NCBI RefSeq assembly: GCF_003315485.1
Contig: NZ_QNSE01000003.1
Coordinates: 1-64,000 of the forward strand
Direction: 5' to 3'
DNA length: 64,000 bases
Source of the DNA: Marinomonas rhizomae
GTDB taxonomy: Bacteria > Pseudomonadota > Gammaproteobacteria > Pseudomonadales > Marinomonadaceae
A model generated the notes under the pieces. It ran no database searches. It worked only from the letters and a program-made list of their open reading frames with translations, and was not told the origin of the DNA. The position numbers and the translations under genes were made by a program. This document shows positions 1 through 8,151 of the stretch, piece by piece (positions within the stretch are counted from its first letter, which is position 1; every line of letters starts with the position of its first letter).

Positions 1-76
1 GACGTTGATAGGTTGGGTGTGTAAGTGCTGTGAGGCATTGAGCTAACCAATACTAATTGCTCGTGAGGCTTGACCA
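1..76 (+). rRNA. rrl: 23S ribosomal RNA, 3' end (partial)
   Basis: The window opens inside the last helix of 23S rRNA. The stretch with ACCAATACTAATTGC followed by CGTGAGGCTTGACC is the conserved 3' terminus of bacterial 23S rRNA. The 3' boundary near position 76 is inferred from the E. coli end and could be off by a few bases. The gene starts outside the window. Confidence 0.93.
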
Positions 77-268
77 TATAACACCAAAGTGGTTTAGATG
101 AGAGAAAAAACTCATCCAAAAGACACATATACGATACAAACCAAAACTGGTTTAACCTTGATCCACGTTATTTCAAAATGAATTGTTAAAGATCCAAGCA
201 ACGTATTCGCGTGTTTTGGTTGAAGAGCTAAATAAAGGCTCAAACCAGAACGATACGCAAACCGAATT
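77..268 (+). other. 23S-5S internal transcribed spacer
   Basis: This 190-base spacer lies between the end of 23S and the first 5S gene. No tRNA cloverleaf is visible in it. Open frames crossing it on either strand have no gene-like features and are not called. Confidence 0.7.
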
Positions 269-384
269 GCTTGACGATCATAGAGGCGTTGAACCACCTG
301 ATCCCATCCCGAACTCAGAAGTGAAAAGCGCCATCGCCGATGGTAGTGTGGGAGATCCCATGTGAGAGTAGGTCGTCGTCAAGC
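269..384 (+). rRNA. rrf: 5S ribosomal RNA, copy A
   Basis: The sequence has the standard 5S layout, including the conserved CCATCCCGAACTCAGAAGTG block and the GATGGTAGTGTGGG block. The ends pair as GCTTGACGA with TCGTCAAGC (helix I), which sets the limits at about 269 and 384 (116 bases). It lies downstream of 23S in the same operon. It differs from copy B by three compensated base pairs in helix I and one single base change. Confidence 0.95.
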
Positions 385-433
385 TTTAAAATTTAAACTC
401 CTGTTATATTTATCAGGTAGTTGAGAAATTGGT

Positions 434-456
434 TTTATTAGACGCTTTCTAATAAA
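434..456 (+). repeat. Inverted repeat between the two 5S genes
   Basis: TTTATTAGA and TCTAATAAA form a 9-bp stem around a 5-base loop in the 385-467 spacer. Because the spacer is transcribed, this is a plausible precursor-processing stem. That role is inference. Confidence 0.5.
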
Positions 457-467
457 TCTCCCAGTTT

Positions 468-583
468 TCTTGATAATCATAGAGGCGTTGAACCACCTGA
501 TTCCATCCCGAACTCAGAAGTGAAAAGCGCCATCGCCGATGGTAGTGTGGGAGATCCCATGTGAGAGTAGGTCGTTATCAAGA
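468..583 (+). rRNA. rrf: 5S ribosomal RNA, copy B
   Basis: This second 5S gene is 116 bases long and almost identical to copy A. Helix I is TCTTGATAA paired with TTATCAAGA, so three base pairs differ from copy A with pairing kept. One further change (GATCCC to GATTCC) is not compensated. A terminator follows directly, so this is the last gene of the rRNA operon. Confidence 0.95.
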
Positions 584-589
584 TCTTAT

Positions 590-628
590 TAAAAAAGCCC
601 TGATAGGTTAACCTATCAGGGCTTTTTT
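590..628 (+). terminator. Terminator of the rRNA operon
   Basis: GCCCTGATAGG and CCTATCAGGGC form a perfect 11-bp stem with loop TTAA, followed by six T on the plus strand. An A run precedes the stem, so it could work in both directions. It ends the 23S-5S-5S transcript. Confidence 0.93.
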
Positions 629-629
629 G

Positions 630-943
630 CGTCTGGTTAAAAGTAAAAATCATACTGTCCCATAAAGTGTGTCTACTGGTCTATATTCGTAATATGATAT
701 ATAACAGCCCATTGGATTGTATATTTGAATAAGCTCTCAAATATAGAACTTAGAATAAAGCATAGGCTTTAACGGAGGGTGTGTGCTAATTAGGGTGCCA
801 CCTCGTTTTAATCAACTACTTCAATAGTTTTAACTATGCCACACAAAGTCTGTATAAGGCATTTTTCAATGGCAGTTTATTTGTTGTAACTGATGGTACA
901 TTTGAAAGGATAATAAAGTTTTATCTTTTGGAGTATTAGTTTA
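630..943. other. Intergenic region upstream of the ZIP-type transporter gene
   Basis: No gene-like frame or tRNA is visible in these 314 bases. The stretch should contain the promoter of the transporter gene at 944. The motif TGTCCCATAAAGTGTGTC at about 656-673 resembles ends of some insertion sequences, but no transposase remnant is nearby. A T-box-like string at 792-805 is treated as chance. Confidence 0.5.
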
Positions 944-1657
944 ATGGCACCTTTGTATAGCGTTATATTTCTAACTTTATGTGCTGGCTTAGCAATGCCA
1001 TTAGGAGCTTTGATTGCCAATTTCGAGCGTATAAAACCTCAGTGGCTAGAAACAGAACTAATGCATGCGATTACGGCGTTTGGTGGCGGTGCTTTGTTGT
1101 CTGCGATTGCCTTAGTTCTTGTACCAGAAGGTATTCCTCACTTTTCTCCTTGGTCTGCGGCTGTGCTGTTTTTATCCGGTGGCGTAGTGTTTATGTGGCT
1201 TGATATTTGGTTATCTAAACAGCAAACCTCTATGAGCCAATTAGTCGCTATGCTAGCAGATTTCATTCCTGAGTCTCTGGCGTTGGGTGCTGCGTTTGCT
1301 TTAGGTACTATTAACGGCGTGTTGCTTGCAGGGCTGATTGCTATGCAAAACCTTCCTGAAGGTTTTAATGCTTTTCGTGAATTAAAAGCGTCATCACCTT
1401 ATCGTTCACGGACAATTATTTTGTTGTTTGTGTTGCTTGCTTTGTGCGGTCCGATAGCGGGTGTTATTGCGCACCTTTGGTTAGCTGAATGGCCAGTTAT
1501 CATATCTGGAGTGATGTTGTTCGCATCGGGCGGTATTTTATATGCCGTGTTTCAAGATATTGCTCCGCGAGTTGTCTTAGAGAAGCATTGGATGCCACCA
1601 ATGGGGGCGGTTATGGGGTTTGTGCTTGGTTTGGTAGGTTATATGTTAGTGCATTAG
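944..1657 (+). CDS. ZIP-family divalent metal transporter
   Basis: This 237-residue protein is almost entirely membrane segments (about eight) and should move a divalent cation such as zinc across the inner membrane. Two helices carry polar signatures in the places where ZIP proteins bind metal: FIPESLALG (E110) and MQNLPEGFNAF (N136, E139). The usual histidine of the first signature is replaced by D107, so the substrate could differ from zinc. The start has GGAG about 11 bases upstream. It is transcribed in the same direction as the BenE-type gene but separated by 74 bases. No metal-responsive operator was recognised. Confidence 0.75.
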   Translation: MAPLYSVIFLTLCAGLAMPLGALIANFERIKPQWLETELMHAITAFGGGALLSAIALVLVPEGIPHFSPWSAAVLFLSGGVVFMWLDIWLSKQQTSMSQLVAMLADFIPESLALGAAFALGTINGVLLAGLIAMQNLPEGFNAFRELKASSPYRSRTIILLFVLLALCGPIAGVIAHLWLAEWPVIISGVMLFASGGILYAVFQDIAPRVVLEKHWMPPMGAVMGFVLGLVGYMLVH

Positions 1658-1731
1658 TAAAAAATGTATACAAAAATAGTTGTTATGAAATATAGTGGGT
1701 ACTCTTTTTAAGCCATACAGGTAGTAGGGTT

Positions 1732-2904
1732 GTGCTCAGAATATTAAAAGATTTTAGTTTAAGTGCACTGGTCGCAGGATTTGTGGCAGTGCTTATAGGT
1801 TTTGCGAGCTCTGTTGCAATTGTATTTCAGGCAGCTCAAGCGGCTGGTGCTGATGCTAATATCATAGTGTCTTGGATTATGGCGTTGGGGCTTGGTATGG
1901 GGGCAACTTGCTTCTTTCTTTCTTTGTGGTACCGATCTCCTATTATCACGGCTTGGTCAACACCTGGTGCCGCATTGTTAGCGACGAGCTTGGGAACGAT
2001 TAGTTATGCCGAGGCGATAGGTGTGTTCGTTTTTGCTGGCATACTAACTCTGCTAACCGGTGTTTCTGGCCTATTTGATAAAGTTATGCGCTTGGTTCCT
2101 TTACCTCTGGCCAGTGCGATGTTGGCTGGGGTTCTTTTTAAATTTGGCCTGTCTATTTTCGATTCTATGATGAGCGACATTTTCCTTGTTGGAATAATGC
2201 TGATAACGTATTTGGTGAGCAAAAGATTTTTACCTCGATATGCTGTGTTGTTTGTATTAGTGGCTGGAGTTGCATTTGTACTGGCGAGGTCCGATGGCCA
2301 GTTAATGTCTGATGTCCCTTTTTCACTTGGCGCATTTGTTTGGATTTGGCCTGAATGGAATATTGGTGCCTTGATCGGTATTGGTATTCCTTTATATATT
2401 GTGACAATGACTTCTCAAAATATTCCTGGTGTGGCTGTGATGCGCAGCAGTGGCTATCAAGCTCCTGTTTCTCCACTGATTAGTTGGACAGGATTGACTT
2501 CTATTATGCTGGCGCCTTTAGGTGGCTTTGCTTTCAATTTAGCCGCTATCACGGCTGCTATCTGTTCTGGTGATGAATGTCACAAAGATCCTAAACGACG
2601 CTATATTGCGGGATTGTCTGCAGGGGTATTTTATTGGTTTGCTGGTTTAGCTGGTACGTCTGTAGTCGCTTTATTTTCGATTTTTCCCGCAACCATGATT
2701 GCGGCATTAGCAGGTATTGCTTTATTAGGAACCATTGGGATGAATTTGAAGAGTGCGATGGCGGATGACTCTAATCGAGAGGCAGCATTGGTCACTTTTT
2801 TAGTGACGGTTTCTGGTGTGTCATTTGGTGGTATTGCATCAGCCTTTTGGGGGATTTTGTTTGGTGTTATTTGCCTGATAATAGCCAATATTAAGTTCAA
2901 ATAA
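1732..2904 (+). CDS. benE: BenE-type benzoate/H+ symporter
   Basis: This 390-residue protein has about twelve hydrophobic segments and the family pattern of BenE, including FSLSALVAGFVAVLIGFASS at the N-terminus and the polar TAWSTPGAALL segment (residues about 75-85). BenE members import benzoate with protons. The start is GTG, preceded by GTAGTAGGG. No benzoate catabolic genes lie in the window, so the physiological substrate is uncertain. The regulator gene starts 11 bases after the stop and is probably cotranscribed. Confidence 0.8.
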   Translation: MLRILKDFSLSALVAGFVAVLIGFASSVAIVFQAAQAAGADANIIVSWIMALGLGMGATCFFLSLWYRSPIITAWSTPGAALLATSLGTISYAEAIGVFVFAGILTLLTGVSGLFDKVMRLVPLPLASAMLAGVLFKFGLSIFDSMMSDIFLVGIMLITYLVSKRFLPRYAVLFVLVAGVAFVLARSDGQLMSDVPFSLGAFVWIWPEWNIGALIGIGIPLYIVTMTSQNIPGVAVMRSSGYQAPVSPLISWTGLTSIMLAPLGGFAFNLAAITAAICSGDECHKDPKRRYIAGLSAGVFYWFAGLAGTSVVALFSIFPATMIAALAGIALLGTIGMNLKSAMADDSNREAALVTFLVTVSGVSFGGIASAFWGILFGVICLIIANIKFK

Positions 2905-2915
2905 GAAGGATCTTT

Positions 2916-3539
2916 ATGGATATTAGTCATAGCATTAAAGAAGATATCTTAAGGAACCGGTTGCCAAGAGGTGTGCCTTTACGACAGGCTAGTCTATCAA
3001 CTCGATATGGCGTGAGTAGAATTCCCATTCGGGATGCATTGCAGGCCTTGAAGTCAGAAGGTTGGCTTGTTTTACATGGTAAAGCTGGGGTCATGATTCC
3101 TGATTTGAACTGGAAGGAGGCGGAAGATCTTTATTTAATGCGAGCGGAGTTGGAATGTTTGTTATTTGGTATGGCGTTTGATCGTATTGATAAAGATGAT
3201 CTTGTTGAGGCTAGGTACTTCTTGGAAAAATTGAACCAAGAGAATTTAACTTTGATCTACAAGGGGGAGCTTAATTGGTTATTTCATCAGGCTCTATATA
3301 GAGCGGCTGAACGGCCGGCATTGCAGCGAATGGTAGAAACTCTTAATAAACAGGTCGTACGTTATCTTGGTTTTCAATATGGCCCATTAGGCTACCGAAA
3401 TACAAGTCAGAGTCAGCATGAGAAGTTGCTTTCGCTCATTGAATTGAACGACGAAAAGGCCGCACTCACTTTCTTGAGGCAGCATATAGAAAATGCAGGG
3501 ATTTTGCTAACAGAGTATTTAAAGGAGTTGGATGTATGA
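2916..3539 (+). CDS. GntR-family (FadR/FCD type) transcriptional regulator
   Basis: The 207-residue protein has an N-terminal winged helix (residues about 10-65, with LSTRYGVSRIPIRDALQAL as the helix-turn-helix) and an all-helical FCD effector domain to the C-terminus. FCD regulators usually bind small carboxylic acids. Its position 11 bases behind the BenE-type gene suggests that it controls that transporter in response to an aromatic or organic acid (inference). The start has AAGAAGGA 5 bases upstream. The gene converges on the histidine kinase gene. Confidence 0.85.
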   Translation: MDISHSIKEDILRNRLPRGVPLRQASLSTRYGVSRIPIRDALQALKSEGWLVLHGKAGVMIPDLNWKEAEDLYLMRAELECLLFGMAFDRIDKDDLVEARYFLEKLNQENLTLIYKGELNWLFHQALYRAAERPALQRMVETLNKQVVRYLGFQYGPLGYRNTSQSQHEKLLSLIELNDEKAALTFLRQHIENAGILLTEYLKELDV

Positions 3540-3551
3540 GGCGTTTATACT

Positions 3552-4235
3552 TTAAGATATTAAATCAATTGGTTGGGGTAAATAAACGGTTAAGCTAGCA
3601 CCACCGAGAACATTAGAAGATTCCTTTTTAATAAACCCTCTAATATCACTAATAACATGCGCTGTGGCGGACAGCTCAGCAAAATATAAGCCTAAACCAG
3701 TATTACCTTCTGGAAACTCGTCAAACTGATCTTCTGTATCAATTTGTTTGAAGCCTTCCCCATCATCTTCGATTGATATTATGAGAAAATTATTTTCCAT
3801 TTTTGCGTTAATGTGAATTTTTGATTTTGCAAATCTCAGGGCATTATAAACAGCGGTACTTACGACGGCTGTCATTAGTCTTTCGTCAAAAATACCTGTT
3901 AGATGTTCATCGCAGTTATATTCGAGTTCTAAGCTTTTTGCATTGGCTGATGGCTGTAATGCAAATACTTGGTCATCCAAAAATTCATCTAGCAAAAAAG
4001 TATCGACATGTAAGTCATAGCCATCAGATGCCAGACGGTAAAGGTATAAATATTCAACCCATTCGTCATTAAGTTTTTTCAGCGATTCTTCAATCAAGAC
4101 GATTCTTTTAAGGCTTAAATCATTTTTACCTGTTGAGTCTTTAAGGCCTTGTAACTGGTAAAGCAATGTTCCTACTTGGTTTTTACTTTCGTGAATTGCG
4201 CTGGCCAAGATAGTACTAATGTCTATTTTTTCCAC
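3552..4235 (-). CDS. Small soluble histidine kinase
   Basis: The start is placed at the GTG at 4235 because GGAGG lies 5 bases upstream, overlapping the last codons of the response regulator; a longer frame starting at 4295 has no such site. The 227-residue product has a short dimerisation helix with the likely phospho-accepting histidine in AIHESKNQVG, then an ATP-binding domain with YNALRFAKSKI (N box), EDDGEGF (G1) and GNTGLGLYFAE (G2). No membrane segment or sensor domain is present, so the input must come from a partner protein. It is translationally coupled to the response regulator. Confidence 0.82.
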   Translation of the reverse strand: MEKIDISTILASAIHESKNQVGTLLYQLQGLKDSTGKNDLSLKRIVLIEESLKKLNDEWVEYLYLYRLASDGYDLHVDTFLLDEFLDDQVFALQPSANAKSLELEYNCDEHLTGIFDERLMTAVVSTAVYNALRFAKSKIHINAKMENNFLIISIEDDGEGFKQIDTEDQFDEFPEGNTGLGLYFAELSATAHVISDIRGFIKKESSNVLGGASLTVYLPQPIDLIS

Positions 4236-4236
4236 C

Positions 4237-5448
4237 TTAGCCTCCAAAAGATTTGTTGTAATGTGCGCTTTGTTCTTTAGTTGGTGCTGTTGCACTAGCG
4301 GATTTCACTTCACTAAGCCAAGCCTCAAAAATTTGCTTGGCGGTGGATTTGTCATTATCTGCTAAATAAATATCAATTTCGTAGCTGTAGGCTTTTGATT
4401 TGTTACTTGGTTCCTCAAAGAAAAGTTCATGTACTTTTTTGAGGGTGCTATTGAAGTTATCTTTCTGCCTTGGCAGTAGAGGGCCATTATCAGAAATTCT
4501 AGCAAGTGACTCTAGGTGCTTTAAATAAACATCTGCAGTGTTGTAACAGGAATATTTGGCTAGAAATACAGCTCTACGGAATGACATTTCAGCCATTAGG
4601 AAATCGTTAATAGATAGGCTTATATTGCCCAATTCCATTTGACGTAAAATGTTTTTAGGTGATCGATCAATGGCTTCGATAAGAGTGGCTTGGGCTTCTT
4701 CGATTTTTCCTTGTAGAACCTGGATTTTAGCCAGCCAGTCATAGGCACTCACAAAAAAACGGTTATCAAGCATTAGCTGGCGGAAGCTTTTTTCTGCTTT
4801 TTCAAGTTCCCCCATCAAGAAATAGGATTTAGCTTTACCAAATAATGCCCAAGGCATTTTCCTGCTTTTGAGTGTTTTATTGAATAGTGATAACGCTTTT
4901 TTATATTCTTTTATTTCTAAGAGGCTTTCACCAATGATTCTCTCGCATTTACCTAGCAAGGAAGGGTATTTTTTTATGACGAGTTTTGCCGCAGTGATAG
5001 CCTCTGCAAAATTGTTCTCATCAAGTGCGACGTTTACGTCATACAACCTTTCTTTTGTTTCTAATAATTTGCTAAGACGTCTTTGTAAAACTGCTTGTGA
5101 GAATGGCTTTGTTATATAGCCGTCTGGCTGATATTCAATGGCCCCCATGACCATTTCAATAGACGTCTCTGCTGTCACCATTAAATAAGTGGCAGTATTT
5201 GGAATGAGTTTAGAGTGCCTGACTTCCTCTAAAAGCTGCTGGCCATCTTTGCCGTTACCAAGGTTGTAATCGGACAGAATAACATCAAAGGATTTATTTC
5301 TAAGAAGTTCAATGGCGGTTTCAGCTTTCATAGCAATGTCTATGGAAGTAAAGCCAAAGTCAGTTAGCATTTTTCGCTGCATGATTCTGGCTTCTGCCAT
5401 ATCTTCTATGAGTAGAGCTTTTTTCTTCGAAAAGTCTTGTTGTGCCAT
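4237..5448 (-). CDS. Response regulator with TPR-like output domain
   Basis: Residues 1-125 form a CheY-like receiver: acidic pocket IEDM, phospho-acceptor D60 in VILSDYN, T in LMVTAE and K in YITKPFS. Residues about 130-380 form helical repeats typical of TPR units (for example ALFGKAKSYFLMGELEKAEK). There is no DNA-binding or enzymatic output, so signalling probably runs through protein contacts. The stop lies one base before the kinase start, and the gene follows yacG by 26 bases, so it may share the pil-coaE-yacG transcript. Confidence 0.85.
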   Translation of the reverse strand: MAQQDFSKKKALLIEDMAEARIMQRKMLTDFGFTSIDIAMKAETAIELLRNKSFDVILSDYNLGNGKDGQQLLEEVRHSKLIPNTATYLMVTAETSIEMVMGAIEYQPDGYITKPFSQAVLQRRLSKLLETKERLYDVNVALDENNFAEAITAAKLVIKKYPSLLGKCERIIGESLLEIKEYKKALSLFNKTLKSRKMPWALFGKAKSYFLMGELEKAEKSFRQLMLDNRFFVSAYDWLAKIQVLQGKIEEAQATLIEAIDRSPKNILRQMELGNISLSINDFLMAEMSFRRAVFLAKYSCYNTADVYLKHLESLARISDNGPLLPRQKDNFNSTLKKVHELFFEEPSNKSKAYSYEIDIYLADNDKSTAKQIFEAWLSEVKSASATAPTKEQSAHYNKSFGG

Positions 5449-5474
5449 AAATAATTACATTCCGTGTTTAGTAA

Positions 5475-5699
5475 TTATAAAAAAGATTTATTAGGATCTA
5501 TTGCTAGATCTTCTGAAAAAATTTCATCTTCTTCAGAGGTTTGCTGTGGAATAGAATAAGACTCACTTGCCCAAGCGCCTAAGTCAATCAATTTGCATCT
5601 AGGGCTACAAAAAGGACGATCTGGGTTTTCTTTAGACCAAGGCGATTTTTTTTGACAACTAGGGCATGCAACCAAGGTTGCAGTATTACTATTTAGCAT
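5475..5699 (-). CDS. yacG: DNA gyrase inhibitor / zinc-binding protein YacG
   Basis: This 74-residue protein has the YacG zinc site: C12-x2-C15 in [11 protein letters not shown], and C31-x3-C35 in [15 protein letters not shown]. YacG of E. coli binds GyrB and inhibits gyrase. It overlaps the end of coaE by 7 bases, the classical coaE-yacG pairing next to type IV pilus genes in gammaproteobacteria. The acidic C-terminal tail is usual for the family. Confidence 0.93.
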   Translation of the reverse strand: MLNSNTATLVACPSCQKKSPWSKENPDRPFCSPRCKLIDLGAWASESYSIPQQTSEEDEIFSEDLAIDPNKSFL

Positions 5700-6298
5700 G
5701 TTTGGGACTCTAAAATTTTTTTGTGCAATTTGAAGACTTTAGCATTCATTTCAGCAATATTACCAGAGTTTTCCAAGACAAGATCCGCTCTCTTGATACG
5801 TTCGCTATTACTGAGTTGTGTCACCATAATTTTTTCTGCATTTTCTTGGCTTATGCTGTCTCTGTTCATGACACGTTGAAGTTGTATCCTTTTAGGTACA
5901 TCAATTGCTATAACAAGATCGCAAATTGCATCTTGCTTCGTTTCAAAAAGTAAAGGGTGAACAAGCAAGGCATATGACGAAGTAATACGACTTAATTGCA
6001 CCGATATCTCTTTTCGAATCGCAGGGTGTGTTACAGATTCAAGCCAAGATCTTTCTTCGGTGTTGTTAAAAATAATATTACGTAGGGATTTGCGATTAAG
6101 GCTTCCACCGTCTAATAATATGCTATCACCGTAACGTTGTCGGATTTGACTTAGGCAAACAGAGCCTGGTTGAACCACTAGGCGTGCTACGTCATCAGCA
6201 TCAACACTCTGAATACCTATTTCATTGAAATATTTTGTTATTGTGCTTTTGCCTGAGCCTATGCCACCAGCAAGACCAATTATTGTCGGAGTTGTCAT
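5693..6298 (-). CDS. coaE: Dephospho-CoA kinase
   Basis: CoaE phosphorylates dephospho-CoA, the last step of coenzyme A synthesis. The 201-residue length is typical. A P-loop [13 protein letters not shown] sits at the N-terminus, followed by DADDVAR and the lid-type segment. The ATG overlaps the pilD stop in an ATGA arrangement, showing translational coupling. It continues into yacG with a short overlap. Confidence 0.95.
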   Translation of the reverse strand: MTTPTIIGLAGGIGSGKSTITKYFNEIGIQSVDADDVARLVVQPGSVCLSQIRQRYGDSILLDGGSLNRKSLRNIIFNNTEERSWLESVTHPAIRKEISVQLSRITSSYALLVHPLLFETKQDAICDLVIAIDVPKRIQLQRVMNRDSISQENAEKIMVTQLSNSERIKRADLVLENSGNIAEMNAKVFKLHKKILESQTC

Positions 6299-7086
6299 AG
6301 GTTTAAAAAAAATACCAACATGGCTGAAGATATAAGAAATGGGCCAAATGCCATGTACTTAGTCCCGTTTCTATTAATGAGTACAGTGTATAGGATTCCA
6401 CTTAAACTTGCACAAAGTAACAGAGGAACCAACCCTGATAACCCTAACCACGCCCCGAGCCCAGCAATCATCTTTGCGTCACCCAACCCAATGCCTTCTT
6501 GCCCTCTAAAAGTTAAATAAAACCAGCGCAGTACAGCAATAATTCCGTAGCCAGTAATCATGCCTAAGACAGAGTTTTCTAGCATGCTGGTAGGTAGATT
6601 GATTAATAACGCGCAAGCTAATGCTATTATACTGCATTCATCAGGTATTAATTGATGTTCAAGGTCAATTGCGGCAGCTGTTATCAAAGCACTTATTAAC
6701 AAGGTATGCAGTACAAGATTATAAGTGTTGTCAAAAAACCAAAATAAAGGCAAGCAACATATCAGGTGAAGAAGTTCTATGGCTGGATAACGATAAGGGA
6801 TTCTGACCTGACAATAGTGACATTTGCCGTTTAGTTTTATATAGCTGAATAGCGGTATGAGCTCTTTCCATGATAGCTGATGAAGGCAGTGGAGACAGTA
6901 TGAGCGAGTGCTAGTTATGTAGTTTGGTAATCGTTTATTAAAAGGAAGTTGCAGTAAGTCATGTGCTTCTTTTTCCCATGAATAGATATTTTTAATTGGC
7001 CATCTTACTGTAAACGCTGCTGCATAGCTGCCCAAACTCAAGATAACTAAGATATATAAAAAGCAATTGATTGAAATGGTCTGCAT
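6295..7086 (-). CDS. pilD: Prepilin peptidase / N-methyltransferase
   Basis: PilD cleaves the leader of type IV prepilins and methylates the new N-terminus, in the inner membrane. The 263-residue protein carries the N-terminal four-cysteine zinc site (CLHCLHQLSW and CHYCQVRI) and the two catalytic aspartates, in AAAIDLEHQLIPDE and GLGDAKM. Several hydrophobic segments follow. The start codon directly follows the pilC stop, and the stop overlaps coaE. Confidence 0.93.
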   Translation of the reverse strand: MQTISINCFLYILVILSLGSYAAAFTVRWPIKNIYSWEKEAHDLLQLPFNKRLPNYITSTRSYCLHCLHQLSWKELIPLFSYIKLNGKCHYCQVRIPYRYPAIELLHLICCLPLFWFFDNTYNLVLHTLLISALITAAAIDLEHQLIPDECSIIALACALLINLPTSMLENSVLGMITGYGIIAVLRWFYLTFRGQEGIGLGDAKMIAGLGAWLGLSGLVPLLLCASLSGILYTVLINRNGTKYMAFGPFLISSAMLVFFLNL

Positions 7087-8151
7087 CTACGTCATCTCGA
7101 TAAGTGGTGCATATAATGCAATGAGTGCTGAAGCGACAAATCCTCCAGCGATCAACAGACAAGCAGCGGGGATTAATTTTTCAAGTAGGGTGATGACCTT
7201 TTGCCAGCGTTTTGTATGTTCTTTCTCCGCAAGCAGGAGCGCTCTTTCGATATCGCCATCCTGCCCTGCAGAATGAAGCGCAATAGCGGATTCATTAGGA
7301 AACCAATCCGCTGGGAAGCTATTAACATAATTTTTGCCTAGTCGCAGGGTGTAATATACTTGATAGATGTCTTCTTTGATGGGCTGATGTTGGAAATATT
7401 CGGGCATATTCTTTAAAGCATGTTGCAGGGTTATGCCGGTTTTCCTTGTTGTGCTTAATAAAGAAAAAAGCTTCGTTAATCGAAATGTGCCACTGTATTT
7501 TTCCAGCCAATAACAAGCCTGACCTTGGTGTAGGCTCTTTAGTATAATAAATTGAATGATGCTACAGGCGCAGTAGATGCTTATAGGATTGATCAAGTCC
7601 AGCAAATAGCTTTCATTTTCGGCTTTTTTCATTGCTTGATTGGCTATCAGGATAATAAGTGCAATCTGAATGATGGAAAAAGGGTAGAGCATGGCTTTTA
7701 ATAATCGTTGAGAGCAATCTAGCAGAGTATTAAGTTGTGTAATGGACATGCTTAAGCTTTTCTCACAGTCTTCTCTCGATCCTTGCGAGTTAAGGAGCTG
7801 GCAGTAGGGCGCAGCAGAGGGCTTTGCGAGTCGGCTTAATGTTTGGTTAAAAAGAGCCCCATTTTCTAGCTCGCTTAATATTGCTTTACAGGTATTTGCA
7901 ATTTTTGGATGGGTGGATGAAAGAGCAAAATGAGAGATTGCTTGATTAAGTTGAAGCCCTGACTGTAGGGCGCTTTGTATTTCAATATAAAATGTCTGCA
8001 GAGATTTATAGTCTAGTTTTTTTGGATTCCACTCAGAAACGGATATATGCCAGTCGCCACGGCTTATATATTGAAACAATGCTTTACTTTCAGATGACTC
8101 ATACCGGTAATCTGTTTTGTTATGTTGACGCAGGATTTTATACCAAGGCAT
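7087..8151 (-). CDS. pilC: Type IV pilus inner-membrane platform protein PilC
   Basis: PilC anchors the assembly ATPase at the inner membrane. The 354-residue protein shows the duplicated GspF/PilC fold: cytoplasmic helical domain, membrane segments near residues 155-205, a second helical domain (LFSLLSTTRKTGITLQHAL) and a C-terminal membrane segment. It is some 50 residues shorter than common PilC proteins, mainly at the N-terminus. The start overlaps the pilB end by 14 bases. Confidence 0.85.
   Translation of the reverse strand: MPWYKILRQHNKTDYRYESSESKALFQYISRGDWHISVSEWNPKKLDYKSLQTFYIEIQSALQSGLQLNQAISHFALSSTHPKIANTCKAILSELENGALFNQTLSRLAKPSAAPYCQLLNSQGSREDCEKSLSMSITQLNTLLDCSQRLLKAMLYPFSIIQIALIILIANQAMKKAENESYLLDLINPISIYCACSIIQFIILKSLHQGQACYWLEKYSGTFRLTKLFSLLSTTRKTGITLQHALKNMPEYFQHQPIKEDIYQVYYTLRLGKNYVNSFPADWFPNESAIALHSAGQDGDIERALLLAEKEHTKRWQKVITLLEKLIPAACLLIAGGFVASALIALYAPLIEMT

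Noticed and set aside
112..297. Open frame on the minus strand across the 23S-5S spacer
   Set aside because: It overlaps the 5S gene and lies in rRNA spacer; it has no ribosome binding site and no gene-like composition.
656..673. String similar to some insertion sequence ends
   Set aside because: There is no transposase remnant, second end or target duplication nearby.
792..805. T-box-like string AGGGTGCCACCTCG
   Set aside because: T-box leaders are not expected in gammaproteobacteria, the match is imperfect, and the downstream gene is a metal transporter.
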